Source: Buttiauxella massiliensis (GTDB lineage: Bacteria; Pseudomonadota; Gammaproteobacteria; Enterobacterales; Enterobacteriaceae). From it: a DNA stretch of 64,000 bases. The position numbers and the translations under genes were made by a program. Below the pieces are notes generated by a model. The model did not search any database, was not told the DNA's origin, and worked only from the letters and a program-made list of their open reading frames with translations. This document shows, in pieces, positions 1-9,790 of the stretch. The stretch lies in contig NZ_LR722656.1 in the NCBI RefSeq assembly GCF_902500225.1, positions 124,001-188,000 on the forward strand, read 5' to 3'. Positions within the stretch are counted from its first letter, which is position 1. The number at the start of each line of letters is the position of its first letter.

Positions 1-1
1 A

Positions 2-157
2 GCTGCTAACGATGCGGGGTTCCATATGGCAGTAACGACAGTGCGTGGGAAAGTGAAGCCGGGGGATAATCCGTTTTTGCTAAAACGGCTTTATATATTG
101 AGAACTGACTCGTTAGAGACCATGTCGCGGCTTATCAGCAACCAGACTAAGCCTTAA
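2..157 (+). CDS. yadE: YadE-like polysaccharide deacetylase, C-terminal end (partial)
   Basis: The frame is open from the left edge and ends at TAA 155-157, giving about 51 residues that finish with [15 protein letters not shown]. This tail resembles what I remember of the C-terminus of E. coli YadE, a putative polysaccharide deacetylase encoded beside panD, and the position fits. No catalytic motif of the NodB family is visible because the body of the gene lies outside the window, so the name rests on the tail and on synteny alone. Confidence 0.65.
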   Translation, partial: AANDAGFHMAVTTVRGKVKPGDNPFLLKRLYILRTDSLETMSRLISNQTKP

Positions 158-162
158 GATAA

Positions 163-194
163 AAAAAGACCTGCTTAACAAAGCAGGTCTTTTT
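163..194. terminator. Bidirectional terminator between yadE and panD
   Basis: An A-run, the arm AGACCTGCTT, a short AACA loop, the complementary arm AAGCAGGTCT and a T-run form a rho-independent terminator readable in both directions. It lies between two convergent genes and can end both transcripts. Confidence 0.9.
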
Positions 195-211
195 CATTCG
201 TTCGGAGGTTG

Positions 212-592
212 TTATGCAACCTGTACCGGTACGGCTTTCGCGAGACGTTTCATTTCGTTATCGCCATCGAAATAGGCGACTTTCGGCTGCCAGGTGCGTG
301 CTTGCTCATCTGGCATAGTCACGTAAGTGGCAATAATCATAATGTCGCCCACATCAGCACAATGCGCAGCGGCACCATTCACCGAAATGATTTTTGAACC
401 GCGCTCACCCGCGATAGCGTAAGTTGAAAAACGCTTACCGTTGGTGACGTTATAAATATCAATGGCTTCATATTCCAGAATGCCTGCCGCCTCAAGGAAG
501 TCCTGATCGATGGCGCAGGAGCCTTCATAATGCAAATCCGCCTGCGTCACTTTGACACGGTGAAGTTTGCCTTGCAGCATGGTGCGTATCAT
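212..592 (-). CDS. panD: Aspartate 1-decarboxylase
   Basis: Makes beta-alanine from L-aspartate in the cytoplasm for pantothenate and coenzyme A synthesis. The 126-residue product has the usual length. The self-cleavage site Gly24-Ser25 sits in YEGSCAID; after cleavage Ser25 becomes the pyruvoyl cofactor of the alpha chain. The GGNAA-type stretch is represented by [13 protein letters not shown] around residues 72-84. An AAAGG stretch about 9 nt upstream can serve as ribosome binding site. It follows panC on the same strand with a 93-bp gap that holds two hairpins, so it may be co-transcribed with panBC or separately expressed. Confidence 0.97.
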   Translation of the reverse strand: MIRTMLQGKLHRVKVTQADLHYEGSCAIDQDFLEAAGILEYEAIDIYNVTNGKRFSTYAIAGERGSKIISVNGAAAHCADVGDIMIIATYVTMPDEQARTWQPKVAYFDGDNEMKRLAKAVPVQVA

Positions 593-620
593 AAAATTAA
601 ACCTTTATTACGGGGTCCGA

Positions 621-645
621 ATAGAGCTGATTTTATCAGCTCTAT
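621..645. repeat. Perfect hairpin in the panC-panD gap
   Basis: ATAGAGCTGAT and ATCAGCTCTAT form an 11-bp perfect stem around a TTT loop. A second small hairpin (GGGC/GCCC near 656-669) lies beside it on the panC side. Neither has a T-run on the minus strand, so this is not a standard terminator. It may set mRNA stability between panC and panD. E. coli K-12 carries rpnC in this gap; here there is no room for a gene. Confidence 0.6.
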
Positions 646-685
646 GAATATAAGCGGGCAGTATTGCCCGATTTATGAATGCTGT

Positions 686-1540
686 CTACTGCGCCAGATC
701 AACCTGAATATTATCAATCAAACGCGCCTGACCAAGCCATGCGGCCATTAATACCACCGCACGTTTACTCTCAACGTTCAGCTCTAACAAGGTATCGGCA
801 TCGCGGATTTGTAGGTCGTCAGAACGAAAACCTTTTTCATTCAGTTCGGTGGCGGCGATAGCCAACATTTCTTCGGTATCACGCTCACCAGACCGCAGTT
901 TATCTGCCAGAGACTGCATCACTTTATGCAAACCTGGGGCAATTTTGCGCTGTTCTGCAGTTAGGTAACCGTTGCGTGAACTCAGTGCCAGGCCATCTTT
1001 TGCGCGAACCGTTGGCACGCCGATAATTTCGATGTCATAGCCCATATCCGCCACCATCTTGCGGATCACGGCTACTTGCTGGAAATCCTTCTCACCGAAG
1101 CAGGCGATATCAGGTTGCACCATGTTAAAGAGCTTGCTGACAATGGTAGAGACGCCACGGAAATGCCCTGGGCGACTTGCGCCTTCGAGCATGGTAGAAA
1201 GCCCTGGGACTTCAACAAAGGTCTGTGAGTCCAGACCTTGTGGATAAATATCGGCTGGGGCAGGGGCAAATACCAAATCCACTTTGCGACGATTTAGTTT
1301 CTCGCAATCTTCCTGCAAGGTGCGGGGATAGCGCGTTAAATCATCCGGACGGTCAAACTGCATCGGGTTCACAAAAATGGTGGTAACCACCACATCGGCG
1401 CGGCTTTTCGCATCGTCGACCAGTTTCATATGGCCGTCGTGCAGGTTGCCCATGGTCGGCACCAATGCGATGCGTTTACCTTCCTGGCGCCAGCGGCGGA
1501 TTTGCTGACGTAACAGCGGTATCGTTTCGATAATCAACAC
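686..1540 (-). CDS. panC: Pantothenate synthetase (pantoate-beta-alanine ligase)
   Basis: Joins pantoate and beta-alanine with ATP to make pantothenate. The GTG start at 1540 is chosen because the product then begins [10 protein letters not shown], as in the E. coli protein, and an AGGAGAAGG ribosome binding site lies just upstream. The frame stays open further upstream but that extension runs into panB. The 284-residue length matches the family (283 in E. coli). The nucleotidyltransferase signature [16 protein letters not shown], and the loop LSSRNGYL are present. It begins 13 bp after the panB stop and forms a panBC operon. Confidence 0.96.
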   Translation of the reverse strand: MLIIETIPLLRQQIRRWRQEGKRIALVPTMGNLHDGHMKLVDDAKSRADVVVTTIFVNPMQFDRPDDLTRYPRTLQEDCEKLNRRKVDLVFAPAPADIYPQGLDSQTFVEVPGLSTMLEGASRPGHFRGVSTIVSKLFNMVQPDIACFGEKDFQQVAVIRKMVADMGYDIEIIGVPTVRAKDGLALSSRNGYLTAEQRKIAPGLHKVMQSLADKLRSGERDTEEMLAIAATELNEKGFRSDDLQIRDADTLLELNVESKRAVVLMAAWLGQARLIDNIQVDLAQ

Positions 1541-1553
1541 AACCCTTCTCCTG

Positions 1554-2348
1554 TCAGTGGAAACTATGTTCTTCACCTGGGTAGGTGCCTGATTCAACCT
1601 CAGCTATATACTGGCGTACTGCGGCGCGCATGTCGCCGTTTCCTGTAAGGAAGTTTTTGGCAAATTTTGGAATATGACCACCGGTGATACCAAATGCATC
1701 GTGCATAACCAGAATCTGTCCATCAGTGACATTACCCGCGCCAATACCGATGACCGGAATGCTCAGCGCTTCAGTGATGCGTTTTGCCAGAGCGACCGGA
1801 ACACATTCCAACACCAACAATTGTGCACCTGCCGCTTCGAGTGCCACGGCATCATCGAATAGTGTCTGTGCAGCTGCCTCATCACGTCCCTGGACTTTAT
1901 AGCCACCGAAGATGTTCACGGATTGCGGCGTCAGGCCCAAATGCCCGCATACCGGAACGGCACGTTCGGTCAGCATCTTGACTGTTTCAACCAACCAGCG
2001 CCCGCCTTCGATTTTGACCATATTAGCACCAGCGCGCATAACGATGGCTGAATTGGCAAACGCCTGTTCAGGTGTGGCATATGCCATAAAAGGCAGGTCA
2101 GCAAGCAGCAGGCAGTTTGGCGCACCACGACGTACCGCGCGAGTGTGGTAGGCAATATCTTCCACGGTAACGGGTAAAGTGGAGTCGTGCCCCTGAACAG
2201 TCATCCCTAATGAATCGCCAACTAGCATCACACCAATGCCTTCATCGGCAAACAGTTTTGCAAAGCTGAAATCATAAGAGGTGATGGTTGCGAATTTGCG
2301 TTGAGCCTGTTTCCACTGGCGCAACTGAGACATGGTGATTGGTTTCAT
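1554..2348 (-). CDS. panB: 3-methyl-2-oxobutanoate hydroxymethyltransferase
   Basis: Transfers a hydroxymethyl group from 5,10-methylene-THF to alpha-ketoisovalerate, giving ketopantoate, the first committed step of pantothenate synthesis. The 264 residues match the family exactly. VGDSLGM near residue 43, [11 protein letters not shown] and the catalytic Glu in LVLECVP (about residue 180) are visible. It is followed directly by panC. Upstream the next gene is folK, 66 bp away; in E. coli K-12 a chaperone-usher fimbrial cluster separates these two genes. Confidence 0.97.
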   Translation of the reverse strand: MKPITMSQLRQWKQAQRKFATITSYDFSFAKLFADEGIGVMLVGDSLGMTVQGHDSTLPVTVEDIAYHTRAVRRGAPNCLLLADLPFMAYATPEQAFANSAIVMRAGANMVKIEGGRWLVETVKMLTERAVPVCGHLGLTPQSVNIFGGYKVQGRDEAAAQTLFDDAVALEAAGAQLLVLECVPVALAKRITEALSIPVIGIGAGNVTDGQILVMHDAFGITGGHIPKFAKNFLTGNGDMRAAVRQYIAEVESGTYPGEEHSFH

Positions 2349-2414
2349 GGCAATCCCAGAGAAATAAGAATGAGAGGTGAAATCGCTACATTAGCAAACA
2401 GAACACGTCCGTGG

Positions 2415-2894
2415 TTACCAAAACGTAATCCCATCCTGGGAGAGAGTATCTAAAATATCAGCGGCGCGCTTGCCGTCTGGGAAGGTGCAGTCAGGTGCAA
2501 TTTCCAGCAGCGGAACCAACATAAACGCGCGATTTTTCATATCATAATGCGGCACGATAAGCGTTGGTGTTACGACAGTCAGATTACCGAACAGCATAAT
2601 GTCGAGATCAAGCGTACGTGGCCCCCAGCGTTCAGCTTTGCGCACGCGACCATGCTCCAACTCAATACGTTGAGTATGGGCCAGTAATGCCTCAGGAGAC
2701 AGTTCGGTTTCCAGGGCAACAGCAGCATTGAGATAATCAGGTTGGTCTTGCGGGCCGAGCGGCGGAGTGCGGTAGTACGAAGATGTTGCAACCACCCGGC
2801 TTTGCGGAATGGTTGCAATGGCGTCTAACGCATGAGTCACTTGCTCAAGCGGAGACGCCTGGTTGCTGCCGAGTGCGATGTACGCAAGCGTCAT
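2415..2894 (-). CDS. folK: HPPK, 6-hydroxymethyl-7,8-dihydropterin pyrophosphokinase
   Basis: Transfers pyrophosphate from ATP to hydroxymethyl-dihydropterin in folate synthesis. The 159-residue protein carries the HPPK signature [15 protein letters not shown] (about 88-102) with the two magnesium-binding aspartates in DLD, and the N-terminal substrate motif YIALGSN. Its ATG overlaps the pcnB stop by 4 nt (ATGA), indicating translational coupling with pcnB, as in E. coli. Confidence 0.97.
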   Translation of the reverse strand: MTLAYIALGSNQASPLEQVTHALDAIATIPQSRVVATSSYYRTPPLGPQDQPDYLNAAVALETELSPEALLAHTQRIELEHGRVRKAERWGPRTLDLDIMLFGNLTVVTPTLIVPHYDMKNRAFMLVPLLEIAPDCTFPDGKRAADILDTLSQDGITFW

Positions 2895-4288
2895 GCACTT
2901 CCACCGCTGCGTGGTGCACGCTTGCGTGGACGACGATGGCGGCGGCGTACTGCTGGCTCATCACCTAAAACATCGAGCATATCTTTCTGTGCCGGCGGAG
3001 CTGCAACCTGGAACTCACCCCACCATTTGGTCAGGCGCAGTAATTCCTGGTTATTTTCCACTTCAGCACGCAGTGCCAGCAAATCGTAAGCTGCACGGAA
3101 TTTAGGATGCTCCATCAGCTTCCATGCGCGTTTTCCCTGGCGGCGTGACAGGCGAAGCTGCAGGCCCCAGATATCACGAACCAGCGTGGTGATACGTTTT
3201 GGAATCGCCAGCGCACGGCAAGCTTCATCCAGCACTTCGTTCATCGCCAGTGCAAAAGCGTCCATATAGGCAAGGCCACTTTCCTGAGTCAGCTTTTGGG
3301 CCATCTCAAGTTGCGGATACCAGAATATGGCAGAGAACAAGAAGGCCGGATTAACACGCATATCATTCTGAATGCGGTTATCGGTATTCTTCAGCACCTG
3401 AACGATCATGCGTTCCATCGGGCTGTCACCCTGCTCGGTAAAGTAGCGGGTGATGGTCGGGAATAACGGCTGGAACAGCTGATATTCGCGCAGTAATTCG
3501 TAAGTTGGATACCCGTGGCCAGCTTGCAGAAGTTTCAGTGATTCTTCAAACAAACGAGCAGGCGGCACATCGTTAATCAAGGTCGCTAAGCGCGGAATAG
3601 GTTCGCCAGTTTCCGGGCTAATCGTCATATTCAGCTTGGCTGCAAAGCGCACTGCACGAAGCATACGTACAGGGTCTTCACGGTAGCGTGTTTCAGGATC
3701 GCCAATCAGACGGATAACGCCATTGCGTAAATCACGCAGGCCACCGACATAATCGCGAACGGAGAAATCAGCCACGCTGTAATAGAGGCTGTTGATTGTG
3801 AAATCGCGGCGTTGTGCATCTTCTTCGATAGAACCGAAGATGTTGTCACGAAGCAACATACCGTTTTGACCGGTCTGCGAAGTCTGTTTGTCAGACTTTT
3901 GCTCTTCGTGGTGACCACGGAAGGTAGCAACTTCGATGATTTCCGGCCCAAACATCACGTGCGCCAGACGGAAGCGACGACCCACCAGACGACAGTTGCG
4001 GAACAGTTTACGCACTTGATCTGGCGTAGCACTGGTCGTGACATCAAAGTCTTTCGGCTGTTTACCGAGCAAAAGGTCACGGACACCGCCGCCCACGAGG
4101 TAAGCCTCGTAGCCTGCTTTGTTCAGACGATAGAGCACCTTGAGGGCATTTTCACTGATATCTTTGCGGGACAGAGCGTGCTGGTCACGCGGAATTACCG
4201 TGATTTGCGGGAGATCTTCAATCTCCTCGACCACGACGTCATCGCGGTTAAGCACCTTGCGGCAAAAATTAGCGACTCGGGTAAAAAT
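2891..4288 (-). CDS. pcnB: Poly(A) polymerase I, with an AUU start codon
   Basis: Adds 3' poly(A) tails to RNA and so promotes decay; in E. coli it also controls ColE1-type plasmid copy number through RNAI. The nucleotidyltransferase head is clear: [12 protein letters not shown] followed by KDFDVTT with the metal aspartates, then the [11 protein letters not shown] block. The C-terminus is basic ([13 protein letters not shown]). No ATG fits the N-terminus. An ATT at 4288-4286, preceded by GAGGTG, starts the conserved [13 protein letters not shown] and gives 465 residues, the E. coli length; E. coli pcnB is known to start at AUU. A TTG at 4309 in frame is the alternative but lacks a ribosome binding site at the right place. 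Confidence 0.93.
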   Translation of the reverse strand: MFTRVANFCRKVLNRDDVVVEEIEDLPQITVIPRDQHALSRKDISENALKVLYRLNKAGYEAYLVGGGVRDLLLGKQPKDFDVTTSATPDQVRKLFRNCRLVGRRFRLAHVMFGPEIIEVATFRGHHEEQKSDKQTSQTGQNGMLLRDNIFGSIEEDAQRRDFTINSLYYSVADFSVRDYVGGLRDLRNGVIRLIGDPETRYREDPVRMLRAVRFAAKLNMTISPETGEPIPRLATLINDVPPARLFEESLKLLQAGHGYPTYELLREYQLFQPLFPTITRYFTEQGDSPMERMIVQVLKNTDNRIQNDMRVNPAFLFSAIFWYPQLEMAQKLTQESGLAYMDAFALAMNEVLDEACRALAIPKRITTLVRDIWGLQLRLSRRQGKRAWKLMEHPKFRAAYDLLALRAEVENNQELLRLTKWWGEFQVAAPPAQKDMLDVLGDEPAVRRRHRRPRKRAPRSGGSA

Positions 4289-4373
4289 AGTACACCTCGG
4301 CAGTGTCAATCATAGGGACAAAAAAAACAGCGGCTAATCATAGCTCAGTGCGTGGCATTTGAGAATGGCGTAT

Positions 4374-5240
4374 TCACGCCGAGCCTGGTTCAATAGCCTC
4401 AAGCGACCAGGTTTGCACCGCCTGACTGAGTAACTCGTTGAGCGTCAAATCTTGCCAATGGACAATTTCTGGTTGATTCAAAAATTCCAGCGCGGCATGA
4501 ATAACCGGACGTGGATCGCCTTGCGGTAGGGCTGGCGCGTGATTTTGCTTAGAAAGTTTTGCCCCATTCTCATTAAGTACTAAGGGCAAATGCACGTAAT
4601 CAGGCACCGTCCAACCAAATTGTTGATACAGCGAAATTTGTCTTACCGTTGGCTCAATTAAATCTGCGCCACGTACAATTTCGCTCACACCTTGATAATT
4701 ATCATCCACTACCACAGCAAGATTATAGGCAAATAACCCATCCCGGCGGTGAATGATGAAATCTTCACGAGCCAGTTGTTCGTCGGCTATTAACGTCCCG
4801 TGAAGTTTATCTTCAAAACTTAATACCGGGTGATGTTGTATTAAACGCAACGCGGCATTATTAGGACCATGGTTTAACGTGCGGCAATGGCCATCGTAAA
4901 AACCGCCAATTTGCTGAATCCTGCTGCGCGTGCAAGTGCAGTAATAACTCAGCCCTTGCTGATGTAACCATGAGAGTGCTTCGCGGTAGGCTTCGTGTCG
5001 TTGGGATTGCCATAAAACTTCACCATCCCACTCCAAACCGTAATGTTCCAGTTGCCGCAATATAGTAGCAGCAGCGCCCGGTACTTCACGTGGCGGATCG
5101 ATATCTTCAATACGTACCAGCCATTGGCCTTGCTTTGAGCGTGCTTGCAGGTAGCTGCCGAGTGCGGCAATTAACGAGCCGAAATGGAGTTCACCTGAAG
5201 GCGAGGGGGCAAAGCGCCCAATGTAGTGCGGTGTGTTCAT
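4374..5240 (-). CDS. gluQ: Glutamyl-queuosine tRNA(Asp) synthetase
   Basis: A truncated glutamyl-tRNA synthetase paralogue that activates glutamate and attaches it to queuosine 34 of tRNA-Asp rather than to a tRNA 3' end. The class I HIGH-type motif appears as [13 protein letters not shown] and the KMSKS-type motif as AKLSKQ. A zinc site is formed by YYCTCT and YDGHC (about residues 99-120). The anticodon-binding domain of GluRS is absent, as expected. The ATG at 5240 is preferred over an in-frame extension because it places [15 protein letters not shown] at the normal N-terminus (288 residues). Lies between dksA and pcnB. Confidence 0.95.
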   Translation of the reverse strand: MNTPHYIGRFAPSPSGELHFGSLIAALGSYLQARSKQGQWLVRIEDIDPPREVPGAAATILRQLEHYGLEWDGEVLWQSQRHEAYREALSWLHQQGLSYYCTCTRSRIQQIGGFYDGHCRTLNHGPNNAALRLIQHHPVLSFEDKLHGTLIADEQLAREDFIIHRRDGLFAYNLAVVVDDNYQGVSEIVRGADLIEPTVRQISLYQQFGWTVPDYVHLPLVLNENGAKLSKQNHAPALPQGDPRPVIHAALEFLNQPEIVHWQDLTLNELLSQAVQTWSLEAIEPGSA

Positions 5241-5317
5241 GATTTGCTGCGGTAGGCCAGAAATAAATAAGGCGGGAGAGTATCCCGCCATTATGAGTAA
5301 TCTGAAATTGCGAGCCG

Positions 5318-5773
5318 TTAACCGGCCATTTGTTTTTCGCGAATTTCTGCCAACGTTTTACAGTCAATGCACAAATCAGCTGTCGGGCGAGCTTCGAGAC
5401 GGCGGATGCCGATTTCAACACCACAGGACTCGCAGAAACCGAAGTCTTCGTCTTCTACTTTCTTGAGTGTCTTCTCGATTTTCTTGATCAGTTTACGTTC
5501 CCTGTCACGGTTACGCAGTTCGAGGCTGAACTCTTCTTCCTGGGCTGCACGGTCTACCGGGTCCGGGAAGTTTGCTGCTTCGTCTTGCATATGCGTTACC
5601 GTGCGATCAACTTCATCCATAAGTTGGCTACGCCAGGCTTCAAGAATAAGCTTGAAGTGCGACAGCTGGGCTTCGTTCATATACTCTTCGCCCGCTTTCT
5701 CCTGATATGGCTCCACCCCAGCGATGGCGAGGATACTCAGGGACGATGTTTTACGCTTTTGCCCTTCTTGCAT
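5318..5773 (-). CDS. dksA: RNA polymerase-binding transcription factor DksA
   Basis: Binds in the RNA polymerase secondary channel and, with ppGpp, represses rRNA promoters and activates amino acid promoters. The 151-residue protein is near-identical to the E. coli one as I remember it. The coiled-coil tip carries Asp71 and Asp74 in DPVD, and the zinc finger has CESC and CIDC (about residues 114-138). The ATG at 5773 is chosen because AAGGAGAAAC stands just upstream and the product begins MQEGQ; a slightly longer in-frame start is less likely. Confidence 0.98.
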   Translation of the reverse strand: MQEGQKRKTSSLSILAIAGVEPYQEKAGEEYMNEAQLSHFKLILEAWRSQLMDEVDRTVTHMQDEAANFPDPVDRAAQEEEFSLELRNRDRERKLIKKIEKTLKKVEDEDFGFCESCGVEIGIRRLEARPTADLCIDCKTLAEIREKQMAG

Positions 5774-5961
5774 GTTGTTTCTCCTTAACACGCACTATCG
5801 GTCCCCTGTTCGGGGGAAAATCAGGCCGCTATAAATAGCAGATGCTTTTCAGGATGGCAATTATATAAATTCCTCTCTTGACAAGCCTGTGAAGAAAAGC
5901 GTATTTACGCGAACCGCCAGCACACAAAACAGACAAACGTTAACTGCTCTTTATTAAAAAA

Positions 5962-6666
5962 TTATAAACAGACAGGCAACGGCGAAATTAGAGTAAGCCC
6001 AAGGGCTGAAAGTTCAGCCTTATAAGCGATAACTTCAACTCCACACTGTTGCACCTCGCATAATAATTGTGCGTATTTGGCATCGATGTGGCGTGCCGGG
6101 GAAACCTGGGTAATAGCAGAATGCAATACTGCAAATAGCAGCACCGCGCGTTCGCCCTGCATAACCACGTTCATCAACTCTCGCAAATGCTTCTGCCCTC
6201 GCAGGCTTACGGCATCCGGAAAATAGCCATTTCCTTGTTCTGATAACGTGACTGATTTTACTTCAATATAGCAGTTAACCTTGCAATCTGCCTGTAACAT
6301 AAAATCAATGCGGCTGCGCTCTGCGCCGTATTTCACTTCACTTTTAATGGTTGTGTAACCAATTAATTCTGAAATGCTTTCCGAACCTAACGCTTCCTTC
6401 ACGACCGCATTAGCGCGCAGCGTATTAACGCAAATAAACTCGCCGTTTTGCGTCTGGGTTATTTCCCAGGTATGGGGATATTTTCGGGTCGGGCTATCTG
6501 ATGTGGAATACCACACTGTATCGCCAGGTGTTGCACATCCGGTCATCGCGCCGGTGTTTGGGCAATGTAGCGTCAATTCTTCACCGGAAGGCGTAACGAC
6601 ATCGGCAAGAAAGCGTTTATAGCGTTTGATGAGTGTGGCCGGTTGTAGTGAGGGACTAAACTCCAT
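5962..6666 (-). CDS. sfsA: Sugar fermentation stimulation protein A
   Basis: A 234-residue SfsA-family protein, the same length as in E. coli. The family was found through its effect on maltose genes and is thought to bind DNA; its catalytic role is not established. The N-terminal [12 protein letters not shown] and central RIDFMLQ and [10 protein letters not shown] segments, which include the conserved Asp/Glu/Lys residues of a nuclease-like fold, are present. Its ATG follows the thpR stop with no gap, so the two are very likely co-translated. Confidence 0.94.
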   Translation of the reverse strand: MEFSPSLQPATLIKRYKRFLADVVTPSGEELTLHCPNTGAMTGCATPGDTVWYSTSDSPTRKYPHTWEITQTQNGEFICVNTLRANAVVKEALGSESISELIGYTTIKSEVKYGAERSRIDFMLQADCKVNCYIEVKSVTLSEQGNGYFPDAVSLRGQKHLRELMNVVMQGERAVLLFAVLHSAITQVSPARHIDAKYAQLLCEVQQCGVEVIAYKAELSALGLTLISPLPVCL

Positions 6667-7206
6667 TTACTCTTCCTTATTGCTTAATGACCAGCGCTGT
6701 AGCTCCAGGTAACGCGTTCGCCCTTGCTTGAAAACTGACTCATACAATACGAAGTCTTCAACTTTGTATTGCCAGTGAAAATTGGGTGGAGGAATAGAAA
6801 CCGCGCGCGGTGTATTGCGATAAAGCGTGATATGTGGGTGAAACGGCTGCGGGCTTTGGTAGCATCCGCTTCGAGCTGCTTGTGCACGCAACATATTTGC
6901 CAGTTGAATCAACCCCAAGGGCGCATGTCGGGGGCCAATCCACACCACGTTTGACCGCAACCACTGCCCTGCATCATCAATTTTCAGGGTAAAACCGCTC
7001 TGGCGGATTCTCCCGGCGAGCAGGCTGAGTGCTTTTTGCTTTTCAACACTGATGTCGCCTAAAAAGGCGAGAGTCAGATGCAAATTTGCAGCAGCGACCG
7101 GACGCCCGGAATCTTCAGGAAACTGTGTGGTACGCCACTGGATAATCTGTTGTTGTACCTCGGCTGGCAATTCGAGGGCAAAAAACAGACGGCGAGTTTC
7201 GGCCAT
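6667..7206 (-). CDS. thpR: RNA 2',3'-cyclic phosphodiesterase (2H family)
   Basis: A 179-residue 2H phosphoesterase, formerly called LigT, that opens 2',3'-cyclic phosphates on RNA and can join tRNA half-molecules in vitro through a 2'-5' bond. The two catalytic HxT motifs are HLTL (His43) and HITL (His125). It is immediately followed by sfsA and divergent from hrpB, with a short shared upstream region of about 70 bp. Confidence 0.94.
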   Translation of the reverse strand: MAETRRLFFALELPAEVQQQIIQWRTTQFPEDSGRPVAAANLHLTLAFLGDISVEKQKALSLLAGRIRQSGFTLKIDDAGQWLRSNVVWIGPRHAPLGLIQLANMLRAQAARSGCYQSPQPFHPHITLYRNTPRAVSIPPPNFHWQYKVEDFVLYESVFKQGRTRYLELQRWSLSNKEE

Positions 7207-7278
7207 AGTGGTCTCTCGTTATGAATTGGCTTGATGCTACAATAGCGAACTTCGCATCATACCCGTTTGGAGCCGTTT

Positions 7279-9711
7279 GTGCCGTCATTACCGGTTGCCG
7301 CAGTGCTACCCGATATTCTTAACGCCTTGCAAAATGCGTCCCAGATTTTACTGAGCGCTCCAACGGGTGCCGGTAAATCGACCTGGTTGCCGTTGCAGAT
7401 TTTACGGCAGGCAAACTTAGGCGGTCGCATTCTACTGCTGGAACCACGTCGCCTGGCTGCGCGTAATGTTGCACAGCGTCTGGCTGAGTTATTGGGTGAA
7501 AAACCTGGTGAAACAGTCGGCTACCGGATGCGTGCCGAAACCTGTGTTGGGCCGAACACTCAGCTTGAAGTGGTAACCGAAGGTATTTTGACGCGCATGA
7601 TTCAGCACGATCCTGAGCTTTCAGGTGTTGCGCTGGTGATCCTCGATGAATTCCATGAACGTAGCCTGCAAACCGATCTGGCGCTGGCGTTGTTACTCGA
7701 CGTCCAGCAAGGGTTACGTGACGATCTTAAACTGCTGATTATGTCGGCAACGCTTGATAATGCGCGCCTTCAGCAATGTTTACCGGAAGCTCCGGTAATC
7801 AGTTCTGAAGGGCGCACATTTCCTGTTGAACGCCGCTATAGCCCGCTCTCTACTCATCAGCGTTTTGATGAAGCAGTTGCCATTGCCGTGGCGAATTTAC
7901 TGCGCGATGAGTCGGGTTCTCTGTTGCTGTTTTTACCCGGAGTGGGTGAAATTCAGCGTGTTCAGCAACAGCTGCAAGAGCGCGTCACAAGTGATATTCA
8001 GCTTTGTCCGTTATACGGTGCACTGCCTTTAAGCGAACAGCGCAAAGCAATTCTCCCGGCGGCAAACGGCACTCGCAAAGTGGTGCTGGCGACTAACATT
8101 GCCGAAACAAGCCTGACGATTGAAGGCATTCGCCTGGTGGTGGATTGCGCCCAGGAGCGCGTCGCGCGTTTTGACGTTCGTACTGGGCTCACAAGGCTTA
8201 TCACCCAACGAATTAGCCAGGCGTCGATGATTCAACGCGCCGGGCGAGCGGGGCGTCTGGAGCCGGGTATCTGTCTACACTTAACCAGTGCCGAGCAGGC
8301 AGAACGCGCGAGCTTGCAAAGTGAACCAGAAATCCTGCAAAGCGACCTCTCTGGCCTGCTACTCGATTTACTGCAATGGGGTTGCCAGGATCCGGGCCAA
8401 CTGACCTGGCTTGATGCACCGCCTGTCGCCAATTTAGTGGCCGCACAAACCTTGTTGCGCCAGCTCAATGCTCTGGATGGACAAAATAAACTCACCCCTG
8501 TAGGCCAGAAAATGGCGAACCTGGGTAACGAACCGCGTCTGGCCGCGATGCTGGTTAACGCTAAAGATGCCGACCAACAGGCAACCGCTGCACGGCTTGT
8601 CGCGATTCTTGAGGAGCCACCACGTGGTCAGGACAGCGATTTGCGTAACGCTTTTAGCCGACGCCAGGAGAATTGGCAGCAGCGTAGTTCTCAGCTTCTT
8701 AAGCGTCTTAACAGCCATGGTGGAGATGCTGGTTTTTCTCTTGCCGCACCGTTACTGGCACAAGCTTTCCCAGACAGAATTGCCCGTCGTCGTGGACTGG
8801 ATGGTCGCTACCAATTAGCCAATGGAATGGGGGCGATGCTAAACCAGGATGACCCATTAACGCGTTACGAATGGCTATTGGCACCGCTTTTATTACAGGG
8901 AAGCCATACGCCTGATGCACGTATCTTGCAGGCCATTCCATTGGATATTGATGTGCTAGCGGCGCAGTGCCCTGAGTTACTCACACAAAGCGATTCTGTG
9001 GAGTGGGATGAAACTCAAGGTACTTTAAAGGCTTTTCGCCGCACCCAGATTGGCAAACTTGTAGTGAAAGTTCAGCCACTGGCGAAACCTTCCGAAGACG
9101 AACTGCATCAAGCGATGCTTAATGGTATTCGTGAGAAAGGCCTGTCAGTGCTTAACTGGTCGGCACATGCGCAACAGTTAAGAACACGACTGGTCTGTGC
9201 TGCAAAATGGCTGCCAGAACTTAAATGGCCAGACGTCTCAGACGAGGCGCTGCTGCGTGATTTAGACAGCTGGTTATTACCCGAACTGCATGGTGTACAC
9301 TCGCTTCGCGCGTTAAAAAATATTGATGTCACACGGGCGTTACAGAACCTGATCGACTGGAACGCACGCGTACGTCTGGATAGTGCGCTGCCAACTCATT
9401 ACACTGTGCCGACTGGAAGCCAGATAGCCATTCGCTATGATGATGAAAATCCGCCAGTTCTTGCTGTGCGTATGCAAGAAATGTTTGGTGAAGCTCAAAC
9501 TCCGGTGATTGCCGAAGGCCGTGTGCCACTGGTTCTGGAGTTGCTCTCCCCGGCGCAGCGCCCATTGCAGATTACGCGTGATTTAACCGCATTCTGGAAC
9601 GGTGCGTATCGGGAAGTGCAAAAAGAGATGAAAGGACGTTATCCAAAACACGTCTGGCCGGACTCGCCAGCAGACGCGCTGCCTACGCGGCGTACCAAAA
9701 AGTACCAATAA
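7279..9711 (+). CDS. hrpB: ATP-dependent helicase HrpB (DEAH/RHA type)
   Basis: A large DExH-box helicase of unknown physiological substrate, about 810 residues as in E. coli. Visible motifs are Walker A GAGKST (about residue 35), motif II DEFH within LVILDEFHERS, motif III SAT, and QRAGRAGR. The C-terminus ends with the family HrpB segment RYPKHVWPDSP. The GTG at 7279 is chosen because GGAG stands 6-7 nt upstream and the product then begins with PSLPVAAVLP as in E. coli; an in-frame TTG at 7267 would add four residues. Divergent from thpR. Confidence 0.94.
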   Translation: MPSLPVAAVLPDILNALQNASQILLSAPTGAGKSTWLPLQILRQANLGGRILLLEPRRLAARNVAQRLAELLGEKPGETVGYRMRAETCVGPNTQLEVVTEGILTRMIQHDPELSGVALVILDEFHERSLQTDLALALLLDVQQGLRDDLKLLIMSATLDNARLQQCLPEAPVISSEGRTFPVERRYSPLSTHQRFDEAVAIAVANLLRDESGSLLLFLPGVGEIQRVQQQLQERVTSDIQLCPLYGALPLSEQRKAILPAANGTRKVVLATNIAETSLTIEGIRLVVDCAQERVARFDVRTGLTRLITQRISQASMIQRAGRAGRLEPGICLHLTSAEQAERASLQSEPEILQSDLSGLLLDLLQWGCQDPGQLTWLDAPPVANLVAAQTLLRQLNALDGQNKLTPVGQKMANLGNEPRLAAMLVNAKDADQQATAARLVAILEEPPRGQDSDLRNAFSRRQENWQQRSSQLLKRLNSHGGDAGFSLAAPLLAQAFPDRIARRRGLDGRYQLANGMGAMLNQDDPLTRYEWLLAPLLLQGSHTPDARILQAIPLDIDVLAAQCPELLTQSDSVEWDETQGTLKAFRRTQIGKLVVKVQPLAKPSEDELHQAMLNGIREKGLSVLNWSAHAQQLRTRLVCAAKWLPELKWPDVSDEALLRDLDSWLLPELHGVHSLRALKNIDVTRALQNLIDWNARVRLDSALPTHYTVPTGSQIAIRYDDENPPVLAVRMQEMFGEAQTPVIAEGRVPLVLELLSPAQRPLQITRDLTAFWNGAYREVQKEMKGRYPKHVWPDSPADALPTRRTKKYQ

Positions 9712-9790
9712 CTTTGAGAGATTTCCTCTTTCGACTTGAGTTGAGATGAGGAGAATCAGGCCGTGCGCCTTATTTTTGGTGGAGAAAGCA

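Noticed and set aside
5860-5884. TTGTCA and TATAAT upstream of dksA (minus strand) as a promoter
   Set aside because: The spacing is only 13 nt, too short for sigma-70, so I do not call it although the TATAAT alone may be part of a real promoter.
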